DNA of 50,830 nt, taken from positions 1-50,830 of the forward strand of contig JALUYL010000057.1 of NCBI GenBank assembly GCA_027012955.1, given 5' to 3'. The stretch is from Sulfurovum sp. (lineage in GTDB: Bacteria; Campylobacterota; Campylobacteria; Campylobacterales; Sulfurovaceae). This document shows, piece after piece, positions 37,856-47,511 of this stretch. Numbering within the stretch: position 1 is the first letter of the stretch; each line of letters starts with the position of its first letter. The position numbers and the translations under genes were made by a program. The notes under the pieces are model-generated. The model was not told the origin of the DNA. It worked only from the letters and a program-made list of their open reading frames with translations, and did not search any database.

Positions 37856-38842
37856 GTGATGATAGAACTTTTTTTAATGTTTATTTTCTATCATTACTAT
37901 AAGATAGAAGAGGAACATATTCATGACAATATCTTTTTGGAAATGAAAAACTATAGTCTTTCGTTTGATGATGACCGTTTTGATATCGATATCATACCTA
38001 GAAAAAATCAAGCGTTGTATGAGCTAAATCAAGATGATACGAGTCTATACATTTTGGTGCCGTTTCAAGATTCTAAGGAAGATTTATTAAAGATATTTTA
38101 TCCTAAAAAGCACTATAGTGTCTTGCTCAGCGCCTTACAAAAAAACCTCTCTATACAGTTTACTCTACTCTCACTCATTGCGATGATTTTAGCGATATCT
38201 GCTGCATTTTACACATTAAAACCCATACGTTCAGCATTGCGCTTACTTGAAGATTTTATAAAAGATATCATACATGACCTCAATACCCCATTGACGTCTA
38301 TACTTATAAACCTTAAAATGATAGACACACAAAATGAAGAGATAGAAAGTATCTCACGTTCGGCTAAAAACATAGCGATGTTACATCAAAATCTTGACAG
38401 TTACCTACGAGAAAACACGATACATTCTGATACCTTCGTACTCAAAGCATTGATGGAAGAGCAGGTCGCATTTTTTGCACCATTGTATGACTATCTTACT
38501 TGGGAAGTAGACTTAGATACACGTACAGTAGTAACCGATAAAAATGCCTTTACTCGCATCATTTACAACCTTTTGAGTAATGCTTGTAAATACAATACCT
38601 CTAATGGGAAACTTTCCATCTATATAAAGCAGAACACTTTGGTGATAGAAAATGATAGTTATGGCATTGCCCAACCGCATAAGGTCTTTGAACGTTTTTA
38701 TAAAGAGAGTGAAAGAGGGTTAGGGATAGGTTTGCACATCGTTGAGAAGTTATGCGAGGAACTTTCTTTGACTAAAACATTCGAGATAGAGGGTACTTTG
38801 GTACGTGTATCACTTGATTTGGAAGAGTTAACATCGAGTTAA
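37856..38842 (+). CDS. Sensor histidine kinase (true start probably upstream at a non-ATG codon)
   Basis: DIIHDLNTPLTSI H-box; YNLLSNACKYN N-box; GLGIGLHIVEKL; frame open from 37802. Confidence 0.88.
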   Translation: MMIELFLMFIFYHYYKIEEEHIHDNIFLEMKNYSLSFDDDRFDIDIIPRKNQALYELNQDDTSLYILVPFQDSKEDLLKIFYPKKHYSVLLSALQKNLSIQFTLLSLIAMILAISAAFYTLKPIRSALRLLEDFIKDIIHDLNTPLTSILINLKMIDTQNEEIESISRSAKNIAMLHQNLDSYLRENTIHSDTFVLKALMEEQVAFFAPLYDYLTWEVDLDTRTVVTDKNAFTRIIYNLLSNACKYNTSNGKLSIYIKQNTLVIENDSYGIAQPHKVFERFYKESERGLGIGLHIVEKLCEELSLTKTFEIEGTLVRVSLDLEELTSS

Positions 38843-38859
38843 CAAAACCTTTTTATAAT
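38829..38859 (+). promoter_or_regulatory. TAACA-N6-TAACA-N9-TATAAT promoter (box 4)
   Basis: TAACATCGAGTTAACAAAACCTTTTTATAAT, overlapping the HK stop codon. Confidence 0.8.
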
Positions 38860-38894
38860 GTTGCTTAACATTTATTTATAAAAAGGGGAATAAG

Positions 38895-41390
38895 ATGAAA
38901 AAACTATCGTATAAAATGATTTCTGTCTCACTTTTAGCTTCTGCTGTATTAGTAGGATGTGGGGGAGGTGGTGCAGATGCTATAGCTGCACAAAGCCTTT
39001 CTGGTTCAGCAGTAAAAGGACCCATCAGTGATGCCAATATCACACTTTGGGATGCGAATCGTACACTTATAGCATCGACACTCTCAACAGGTGGTACATT
39101 TTCTTTTCCTACTATGGCTTTAGACAGTGATTACTATGTATTAGAAAGTAAGGGTGGTTGGTATACAGATGAAGCTACCAAAGCCAATGTTACTATGACC
39201 GACGCTCAAGGACTTAGCACATTGGTAAGTAAAGCTGAACTTCAATCTATGTTTAGTACAGGCACATATGCAGCACTTACACCTGAGACTACTATCTATA
39301 CACAACTTGTAGAAAATTTGTTAGATGACAATGTAACACTTTCTGATGTACAAACACAGGTGAAAGACCTTATCACTAAAGTAATGATTGAGGGTACTTC
39401 TCCACTGTCTGTTTTACCCGGAGATGCATTTTTAATGCAGGGTGATTTGACAAGCCCCTTCCCTAAAAACCAGACAGAAGCTTTTGCGAGAAACCGTTCT
39501 ATTTCTATGTCTTATATGACACGTGATTTAGGTTTGGCTGCGGAGCGTGTCTTTGACCTCATTACTGCAATTGTAGAAGATTTGAAAGATGGCACTTCTG
39601 ATGGTATTTCTATTGATGCGCAACTTGATCTGAATGTGACAGAAGAGTTTGGACTCGCACGTGCAAAACTTTTTCAAGATACAACAACGAAATTACGTAA
39701 TGGAGAGTTGTCTGATGCACAAAAAGAAGAGCTAAGACTTATGGGTTTTGATGTCGATGCCTTTGCTGGAAGTTTAGCAGACGACCAAGCAATTTTGGAC
39801 GCAGAAGTAGCAACATACCTAGCTTCAGATACATTACCAACATTACATGTGTTAGATACCCTTATAGATGAAGATGGCAACAACACTGATGGATAAGCAA
39901 CCTATACACTGACTGCAAGTAAAGATGTGAATGTCACCATAGAAACCCCAGATGGTTCATGGATAACCCCAATGTGGAGATACAATAACAATGCCTTACC
40001 TGTGATTATCAGAACAGATAGAGGGAATGCTATGACTTTAAATCTTGACAATCAACTAGACTCTAACTCAACCATACACTGGCATGGATTTAAAATACCA
40101 GCAGCGATGGATGGTGGACCAGATACGCCAGTTGCAGCCAATGGTACAAAAGCATATACGTTCACTATGGATCAGCCAGCAGCACCATTATGGTTCCACC
40201 CACATCCAGATATGGAGACGGGAAAACAAGTATATATGGGACTAGCGGGTGTGTATCTACTTGAAGATAACATCACAAAAACACTAGAAGCCAATAATGC
40301 ATTGCCTTCAGGAGACAAAGACACAGTACTTCTTGTCCAAGACAGAAGATTTGATGGTAATGCTACAGATGCAGTAAGAAACCTAAAATACATGGATATG
40401 GACATGGATATGGATGGTATGTTGGGTGATACCATTTTGGTAAATGGTTCAGTTGTTCCAAAACAAAATGTAAGCAATACCCTACACCGTTATAGACTTT
40501 ACAATGTTTCAAATGCAAGAAACTATAAATTTGCCTTGAGTGATGGTAGTGCATTTAAAGTTATTGGAACAGATGGTGGACTTTTAGATGAGCCAACAGA
40601 CGTTACAAGTGTTACTTTGGGTGCAGCAGAGCGTGTTGAAATAGTCATTGACTTTTCAAACTATGCAGTAGGTAGTAAAGTTATGCTTGTAAGTCAGCCA
40701 TTTAATGGTGACATGATGGGTATGATGGGCGGCATGAATGGTATGAACGGCATGGGTAATATGGGGAACATGAATGGAAACATGGGCAACATGAACAATG
40801 GTATGAGTGCAGGGTCAATGGCAGGTATGGCAGCCAATGGCGCAGGACTAAGCATCATGCGTTTTGATATCAATGCCACTGAAACCGAAACTGTGACACT
40901 CTATACAGCTCTACCTGCAAATGCAGAGATAAAAACAAGACATACTTCAATAGATGTGACCAACGCAACAGAACGTCAATTTCTTATGACTATGGGTGGC
41001 ATGGGCAATATGCAAGATGCCAATATGTCACAAATGAGTTTTGTGATTAACGGTAAAACATTTGATCCAACACGTGTAGATGAGTTCATCGATGCAGGGG
41101 CAACAGAAATTTGGAACATTAGAAACATGTCACCAATGGCTCACCCTTTCCATGCACATGCAATTCAGTATCAAATCCTTTCTCGCAATGGTGTAGCTGC
41201 AACGGGAATAGACCTTGGGTGGAAAGATACATTCTTGGTACAACCAGGAGAAACAGTCAAAGTTATAGGTAAATTTGAAGCTATAAATACAGGTGACTAC
41301 ATGTACCACTGTCACATCTTAGAGCATGAAGATGCAGGTATGATGGGTTACTTCAGAGTGGGTGCTACAGGAGTATTGGGAGCGCAATAG
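38895..41390 (+). pseudogene. Lipoprotein-multicopper oxidase ORF interrupted by in-frame TAA at 39894-39896 (or two ORFs 38895-39896 and 39927-41390)
   Basis: Same frame throughout; N-part has lipobox VLVGC; C-part has HWHGFK, WFHPHP, HPFHAH, YHCHILEHED copper motifs and a Met-rich loop but no signal peptide. Confidence 0.75.
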
Positions 41391-41410
41391 TAACAACAGA
41401 TGAAGAAGTG

Positions 41411-42454
41411 TTAACTACACTTCTCATCGATATAATTTTGTATAAACTTACGTACATCTGCATAGACAAAAGAGTCTTTGTATCCTTCTATCTTTCCTCC
41501 ACTTGCATTGACATGTCCACCACCATTTCCGATATGTGCTGCCATGGCTGAGACGTCTAGTTTGTTGTTAGAGCGTAAAGAGAAGTTTCCTCTAAAATTT
41601 ACATCCATGTAGAAAGCGTAGTCTTCGTTGGCTACCATAGAGGCGTTTCCTATGATGGAGGCATTACCTACATTGTAGCCCAAGATACCCTTATGACCTT
41701 TATATTCTATAGTTAGACGTTGTTTATCTGTAGTGAGTAAGTCCGTGACATAAGTCGCAACCAAGTTGTCTTTTGTGTCATTCTTTTCTTGTTTGAAAAA
41801 GGCTTTTTTAGTCTGGTGTAAAGCATCATCAAGTTTGATAGGTGCATCTTCTTCATCGACCAAATTTTTAGCCGCATCTATCATAGAGAGTTTAAATGCT
41901 CTGTCTTGTGCAGGGAAGAGTATACGTCCTATCTCTCTTGCTCCAGATATCATGCCTAACATGACTTTACCATACTCAAAGAGTTCGTCATCACTCACCC
42001 AAATGTCTATGGCATTGATGGCTTTGACGATACGTGCGAAACTATGCTCTTTATCAAAACCATAATGTGTTTGTAGCCAGTCATAGGTGATGAGTGTGGC
42101 ACAACGGGTTGTGTCAAGTTTGTACCATGCAAAACGCTCTGCGGCAGAGGCTCCAGTGGCATGGTGGTCAAGAAGTTGAAGCTTTGCACCGATGCGTATG
42201 GCTTCTTTTTCTATCCAGTTTCCCTCTTTTGTCGTGAGGTTGAGGTCTGTGATAAGTATGAGTGACTCTATCGCATCACCATGTATAAACTTATCTTGTT
42301 CTATTTTCTTGACTATCTCACCCAAACGAGCAGGGACTTCTGGTCCATAGTTGGCATTATAGCAGTCTATAGTGTCAAAGCATTGTTGTGAAAGATATTG
42401 GCATCCATAGCCATCGAGGTCTATGTGTGAGAGGTGGTAAACGTGTTGTTTCAT
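41411..42454 (-). CDS. DHH/DHHA1-family phosphoesterase
   Basis: HLSHIDLDGYGCQYL, LLDHHATG, GGGHVNASGG. Confidence 0.9.
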   Translation of the reverse strand: MKQHVYHLSHIDLDGYGCQYLSQQCFDTIDCYNANYGPEVPARLGEIVKKIEQDKFIHGDAIESLILITDLNLTTKEGNWIEKEAIRIGAKLQLLDHHATGASAAERFAWYKLDTTRCATLITYDWLQTHYGFDKEHSFARIVKAINAIDIWVSDDELFEYGKVMLGMISGAREIGRILFPAQDRAFKLSMIDAAKNLVDEEDAPIKLDDALHQTKKAFFKQEKNDTKDNLVATYVTDLLTTDKQRLTIEYKGHKGILGYNVGNASIIGNASMVANEDYAFYMDVNFRGNFSLRSNNKLDVSAMAAHIGNGGGHVNASGGKIEGYKDSFVYADVRKFIQNYIDEKCS

Positions 42455-42496
42455 GAAAAAAACCTTATTGAAATTAAATATTGGGTGTATTATAGC

Positions 42497-42517
42497 GTAG
42501 GGTCGATATTATCGACC
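42497..42517. repeat. Palindromic repeat GTAGGGTCGATATTATCGACC
   Basis: GGTCGAT-ATT-ATCGACC; related to 16116 and 43457 elements. Confidence 0.6.
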
Positions 42518-42539
42518 ATTGCTTAGGAAATGAAGAGGA

Positions 42540-42938
42540 TTAAAGTATATCGCTAAGCATCAAACCATTAAGAAAGTCATCTATCTTGGTTTGAAAGTTC
42601 GCTAAAAAAGGTGAAATGGCACAGGTACCAATAGTGCCATTTGGACAGGTTTCAGAGTAAGAGGTACAGTCAAACACAGTAGGAGACTTGCCTTCTGCTG
42701 CAAAGATAATATCATTTACCGATATTTCACTTACATCTTTAGCCAATATAAATCCACCATGTGCACCTTTACGTGACTCTAAAATACCCTGTTTCGCTAA
42801 ACTTTGTAAAATCTTAGCTAAAAAACTTTTAGGAATGGAGAGTTCATTGGCTAACTGTTCTGCACCAAGAGGGGCATCAGCCTTACGTAATACATCTAAA
42901 GAGAGGAGCGCATATTCACTCGCACGTGTTAATAACAT
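42540..42938 (-). CDS. Rrf2-family transcriptional regulator
   Basis: MLLTRASEYALLSLDVLRK...GILESRKGAHGGFILAK; C-terminal Cys cluster. Confidence 0.92.
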   Translation of the reverse strand: MLLTRASEYALLSLDVLRKADAPLGAEQLANELSIPKSFLAKILQSLAKQGILESRKGAHGGFILAKDVSEISVNDIIFAAEGKSPTVFDCTSYSETCPNGTIGTCAISPFLANFQTKIDDFLNGLMLSDIL

Positions 42939-43084
42939 TATAGTGAGCCTTCATTTCAATTAGGAGTATTTTACTCTAATATAGATTAAGTAGGCATTAT
43001 ACTGCTCATATAAGGCACAGATAAGCTTAATCCACTATAATTGCGAACTCATTTTGAGAATTAAATACCAATCAGGAGGTCATT

Positions 43085-43354
43085 ATGGCTTTAGATCAGG
43101 CGAAAAAAGCAGAAATTATTGCTAAGTACGCAAGAGGCGAAAACGATACAGGTTCTACAGAAATACAAGTTGCTCTTTTAACAGAAAGAATTACTTATCT
43201 TACAGATCACCTTAAAACAAACAAAAAAGATCACTCTTCAAGACTAGGACTACTTAAATTAGTTGGTCAAAGAAGAAGACTTATGAGATACTTGAAAAAA
43301 GTAAGTCTTACTAGATGGAATATCATCAAAACAGATATGGGTATCAGAAACTAA
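43085..43354 (+). CDS. rpsO: 30S ribosomal protein S15
   Basis: GSTEIQVALLTERITYLTDHLKTNKKDHSSRLGLLKLVGQRRRLMRYL. Confidence 0.98.
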   Translation: MALDQAKKAEIIAKYARGENDTGSTEIQVALLTERITYLTDHLKTNKKDHSSRLGLLKLVGQRRRLMRYLKKVSLTRWNIIKTDMGIRN

Positions 43355-43456
43355 TTTCTCATTCCGTATACATGATGTTGTCTCTAGGCAACATCTTTTA
43401 AATTCCCCTTTATTTTTATTCCCCCTTTTTTTCTTATTATTTAATAGTACGCATCC

Positions 43457-43520
43457 GTAGGTTCGATAAAATCGAACACAGTGTCTCCTATGCTTTTTTG
43501 TTTGATTTTATCGAACCTAC
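43457..43520. repeat. 17-bp inverted repeat GTAGGTTCGATAAAATC / GATTTTATCGAACCTAC
   Basis: Arms 43457-43473 and 43504-43520; left arm contains a nested palindrome GTTCGAT-AAA-ATCGAAC. Confidence 0.85.
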
Positions 43521-43683
43521 ATCGTATTTACTTAGTGGGGTAATAAGTTAGCATTTTTCATTTAAAATTATAGTTTAGTCAATTTGACTCAACTATGACT
43601 TGACAAACATACACTCAATGTTGTATAATACTCCCAAGCATTAGAAAATAAATGCAATATTTAGTACAAAAGGAGGTCTGATA

Positions 43684-44235
43684 ATGAGTCAGGAAGAAGA
43701 AAATCTTGAAGCATCTGCACAGGCTGAAGAGCAAGTTGAAGCAGAAGTCACAGAAGAAGAGACAACCCAAGTTGACCCTTTAGAAGTTGCACTTGCCCAA
43801 GCTGCAGAGTATAAAGATAAGTATTTAAGAGCGCATGCAGACTTTGAAAACTCTAAACGCCGTTTAGAGAAAGACAAGATGAATGCAGTCTCTTATGCAA
43901 ATGAGAGTTTTGCTAAAGATATTTTAGCAGTGATAGATTCATTTGAAAATGCTTTAGCCTCGATAGAGGGTGCGGATGAAGAGAATTCTTCAGAAGTATT
44001 GAAGCAGATGAAAGAGGGTGTAAACCTTACCTATGAACAACTTAAAAAGATATTGGAGAAAAACCATATCAAAGAGGTAGTTTGTGAAGGTGAGTTTGAC
44101 CCAGAAGTGCATCAAGCTATTATGCAAGTCGAAAGCGACGCGCATGAAGTAGGTGATGTGGTTCAAGTAATGCAAAAAGGCTACACCATTAAGGACAGAA
44201 TTTTACGTCCAGCAATGGTGAGTACCTGTAAATAG
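43684..44235 (+). CDS. grpE: Nucleotide exchange factor GrpE
   Basis: KYLRAHADFENSKRRLEKDK..., FDPEVHQAIMQVES, GYTIKDRILRPAMV. Confidence 0.97.
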   Translation: MSQEEENLEASAQAEEQVEAEVTEEETTQVDPLEVALAQAAEYKDKYLRAHADFENSKRRLEKDKMNAVSYANESFAKDILAVIDSFENALASIEGADEENSSEVLKQMKEGVNLTYEQLKKILEKNHIKEVVCEGEFDPEVHQAIMQVESDAHEVGDVVQVMQKGYTIKDRILRPAMVSTCK

Positions 44236-44237
44236 TC

Positions 44238-44326
44238 CTAGTTCACGTCATCTTTGAATGAGTAGGCTTAGTTACTTACTTATAGTAAGCGCCTTCGCTA
44301 CAACATTCAAATCTAACGCAAACTAG
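44238..44326 (+). other. Long imperfect stem-loop in the grpE-dnaK intergenic region
   Basis: CTAGTT(44238-43)/AACTAG(44321-26), TTTGAATG(44253-60)/CATTCAAA(44304-11), inner hairpin CTTAC/GTAAG. Confidence 0.65.
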
Positions 44327-44363
44327 AACAATTAAGAAATATAAATTTTAAAAGGATAATAAT

Positions 44364-46238
44364 ATGGCAAAAGTATTAGGAATAGATTTAGGAACAACAA
44401 ACTCTGCGATGGCAGTGTTTGAAAATGGCGAAGCGAAGATTATTGCAAACAAAGAGGGTAAAAATACAACTCCTTCTATCGTTGCATTTACAGATAAAGG
44501 CGAGATTTTAGTGGGTGAGTCTGCTAAAAGACAAGCGATTACAAACCCAGAGAAGACTATCTACTCTATCAAGAGAATTATGGGTCTTATGATGAATGAA
44601 GACAAGGCTAAAGAAGCACAATCTAAGCTCCCTTACCACGTAGTAGACCGTTCTGGTGCATGTGCTGTTGAGATTGCTGGTAAAACATATACACCTCAAG
44701 AGATTTCTGCAAAAGTGCTCATCAAGATGAAAGAAGATGCAGAGGCTTACCTTGGTGAGACTATCACAGATGCAGTAGTCACTGTACCTGCATACTTCAA
44801 TGATGCACAAAGAAAAGCAACAAAAGAAGCAGGAACTATCGCAGGGCTTAATGTACTTCGTATTATCAACGAGCCAACATCGGCTGCACTTGCTTATGGT
44901 CTTGACAAAAAAGAGTCTGAGCAAATCGTAGTTTACGATTTAGGTGGTGGTACATTTGACGTTACTGCACTAGAGACTGGTGATGGTGTTGTTGAAGTTA
45001 TGGCTACAGGTGGGGACGCGTTCCTTGGTGGTGATGACTTTGATAATAAAATCATTGACTATGTAGCAGAAGAATTTAAAAATGAAACTGGTATAGATGT
45101 TAAAGCAGACGTTATGGCACTTCAACGTGTTAAAGATGCAGCAGAGACAGCAAAAAAAGAGCTTTCAAGTTCTACTGAAACAGAGATAAACCTACCGTTT
45201 ATCACAGCAGATGCATCTGGACCGAAACACTTAGTGACTAAAATCACTCGTGCTAAGTTCGAATCACTTATCGGTGATTTGATAGCATCAACTATTAAAA
45301 CAGTTGAGGGTGTACTTAAAGATGCAGGACTTAGCACTTCAGAGATAAACGAAGTTGTCATGGTTGGTGGATCAACACGTGTGCCATTGGTACAAGAAGA
45401 GATGAAAAAATTCTTTGGTAAAGAGCTTAACAAATCTGTAAACCCAGACGAAGTGGTTGCACTTGGTGCGGCTATCCAAGGTGGTGTACTTGCAGGTGAT
45501 GTGAAAGATGTACTTCTTCTTGATGTTACGCCATTGAGTCTTGGTATCGAGACCTTAGGTGGGGTAACGACTAAAGTCATCGAAAAAGGAACAACTATAC
45601 CTGCTAAGAAGTCACAAGTGTTCTCAACAGCAGAAGACAACCAACCAGCCGTAAGTATACATGTACTTCAAGGTGAAAGAGAGTTCTCTAAAGACAACAA
45701 GTCACTCGGTATGTTCGAGCTTAGAGACATTCCAGCAGCACCACGTGGCGTGCCACAGATAGAGGTAACCTTTGACATTGATGCCAACGGTATCTTGACA
45801 GTATCAGCATCAGACAAAGGTACAGGTAAATCTCAAGAGATTAAAATCACTGGTTCGAGCGGACTTTCTGATGAAGAGATAGAAAAAATGGTACAAGATG
45901 CTGAAGCAAACAAAGCAGAAGACGAAAAAAGAAAAGAAGTCGTTGAAGCTAGAAACCAAGCGGATGCACTTGTACACCAAACGAAAAAGTCGTTAGAAGA
46001 CTTAGGTGAAAACTTTGACGAGACAGAAAAAGCAGCTATCGAAGCAGCGATTACTGACTTGGAAGAGACACTTAAAGATGATTCTGCAACAAAAGAGCAG
46101 ATAGAAGAAAAAGTAAAAGCCTTGACTGAAAAGTCACACAAACTAGCTGAAGCAATGTACGCCAAAGAACAAGGTAGTGCAAACCCAGAAGCAAAAAAAG
46201 CAGACGATGACGACGTTATCGATGCAGAAGTAGAGTAA
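44364..46238 (+). CDS. dnaK: Chaperone DnaK (Hsp70)
   Basis: [39 protein letters not shown]. Confidence 0.99.
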   Translation: MAKVLGIDLGTTNSAMAVFENGEAKIIANKEGKNTTPSIVAFTDKGEILVGESAKRQAITNPEKTIYSIKRIMGLMMNEDKAKEAQSKLPYHVVDRSGACAVEIAGKTYTPQEISAKVLIKMKEDAEAYLGETITDAVVTVPAYFNDAQRKATKEAGTIAGLNVLRIINEPTSAALAYGLDKKESEQIVVYDLGGGTFDVTALETGDGVVEVMATGGDAFLGGDDFDNKIIDYVAEEFKNETGIDVKADVMALQRVKDAAETAKKELSSSTETEINLPFITADASGPKHLVTKITRAKFESLIGDLIASTIKTVEGVLKDAGLSTSEINEVVMVGGSTRVPLVQEEMKKFFGKELNKSVNPDEVVALGAAIQGGVLAGDVKDVLLLDVTPLSLGIETLGGVTTKVIEKGTTIPAKKSQVFSTAEDNQPAVSIHVLQGEREFSKDNKSLGMFELRDIPAAPRGVPQIEVTFDIDANGILTVSASDKGTGKSQEIKITGSSGLSDEEIEKMVQDAEANKAEDEKRKEVVEARNQADALVHQTKKSLEDLGENFDETEKAAIEAAITDLEETLKDDSATKEQIEEKVKALTEKSHKLAEAMYAKEQGSANPEAKKADDDDVIDAEVE

Positions 46239-46361
46239 GTTTATTCTGCTTTATTTTAAAGTCTCCCTTGCATGAAGGGGAGACTAACTTCCTTCACATA
46301 AAACTCCTCCATTAATCACATTTAAGCTATAATATTTCTACTAACTTTTAAGGATAACTCT

Positions 46362-46661
46362 ATGCAAATTAAACAGTGTAACACACTTAATGAAGCAAGA
46401 ACAGAAATTGATAAAGTAGATGAAGAGATAATAAAACTTATTGCTAAGCGTAATGACTATATCAAGCAAATAGCCCATTTTAAAACAAGTATAGAGGAAG
46501 TAAAAGCAGAAGATAGAATATTTGATGTTATTTCCAAAGCAAGACAACAGGCTATAGAACTAGACCTCTCTCCAAACCTCATAAATGACCTTTATGTCAG
46601 AATGATAGATGGTATGGTAGAGAGTGAGATATCAGAATTCAGGAACGCAAAAGGACTCTAA
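46362..46661 (+). CDS. Chorismate mutase (AroQ/PchB-type)
   Basis: ARTEIDKVDEEIIKLIAKRNDYIKQIAHFK; ~100 aa all-helical. Confidence 0.85.
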   Translation: MQIKQCNTLNEARTEIDKVDEEIIKLIAKRNDYIKQIAHFKTSIEEVKAEDRIFDVISKARQQAIELDLSPNLINDLYVRMIDGMVESEISEFRNAKGL

Positions 46662-46757
46662 TTAACTTCTAAATTTCTTTTCTTTCTCCTTTGTGTACTC
46701 CCTTACACAGAGAGTATGTTACTATATCATCTATATAACACGTGTAAAGGTAAATTT

Positions 46758-47411
46758 ATGAAAATATTGTTGTTGGAAGATGATGTCATTTTGCAGGAGA
46801 TTATAGAAGAATTTCTTGTGGAACAAGGCTATGGAGTGGAAAGCTATTTTGATGGAGAAAAAGCTTTAGATGCCATAGGTTCAGGCTCTTACGATATGCT
46901 ACTTCTTGATGTCAATGTACCAAATATAGATGGCTTTGAAATACTCTCGTACCTAAGAGAGATAGGCAATACTACACCGGCTATTTATATTACTTCCCTC
47001 GCGGGCATTGATGACCTTAAAAAAGGGTTTGACCTTGGTGCTGACGATTACTTACGTAAACCTTTTGAACTGGAAGAACTTAACGCTCGTATAGAACACA
47101 TCGTAAGACTCTATAGACTTCAAGAAGAGATAGAATTTGATGGTATGAAATTCATCCCTAAAGCCCATCAGGTTTTCATGGGAGACAAAGTGATAGAAAT
47201 GCGTCAAAAAGAAGCACAGGTTTTAGAGTATTTTATCCGCAATGCAGGAAAAATTATCTCTTGTGATGAGTTTATAGAAAATGTATGGGATGATGAGCAT
47301 GTACCTACCCACGCAACTATTCGTACTTACATCAAAAATCTACGTAAAATGTTTGAAAAAGAGTATTTTGACAATATAAAAGGAGAAGGTTATCGTTTTA
47401 ACGTCGTATGA
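46758..47411 (+). CDS. OmpR-family response regulator
   Basis: MKILLLEDDVILQEI...LDVNVPNIDG...RKPFELEELNARIE; ATG at 46758 preferred over ORF-track 46716. Confidence 0.92.
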   Translation: MKILLLEDDVILQEIIEEFLVEQGYGVESYFDGEKALDAIGSGSYDMLLLDVNVPNIDGFEILSYLREIGNTTPAIYITSLAGIDDLKKGFDLGADDYLRKPFELEELNARIEHIVRLYRLQEEIEFDGMKFIPKAHQVFMGDKVIEMRQKEAQVLEYFIRNAGKIISCDEFIENVWDDEHVPTHATIRTYIKNLRKMFEKEYFDNIKGEGYRFNVV

Positions 47412-47511
47412 AAGAAGCTCTCTTTTTAGGTTTCTCGCAGTTTATTTAGCATCGGTATTTGTCTTACTTTCTATCATTGGGTATCTGTTTTTTGAAAATA
47501 ATCGTGCTTCA

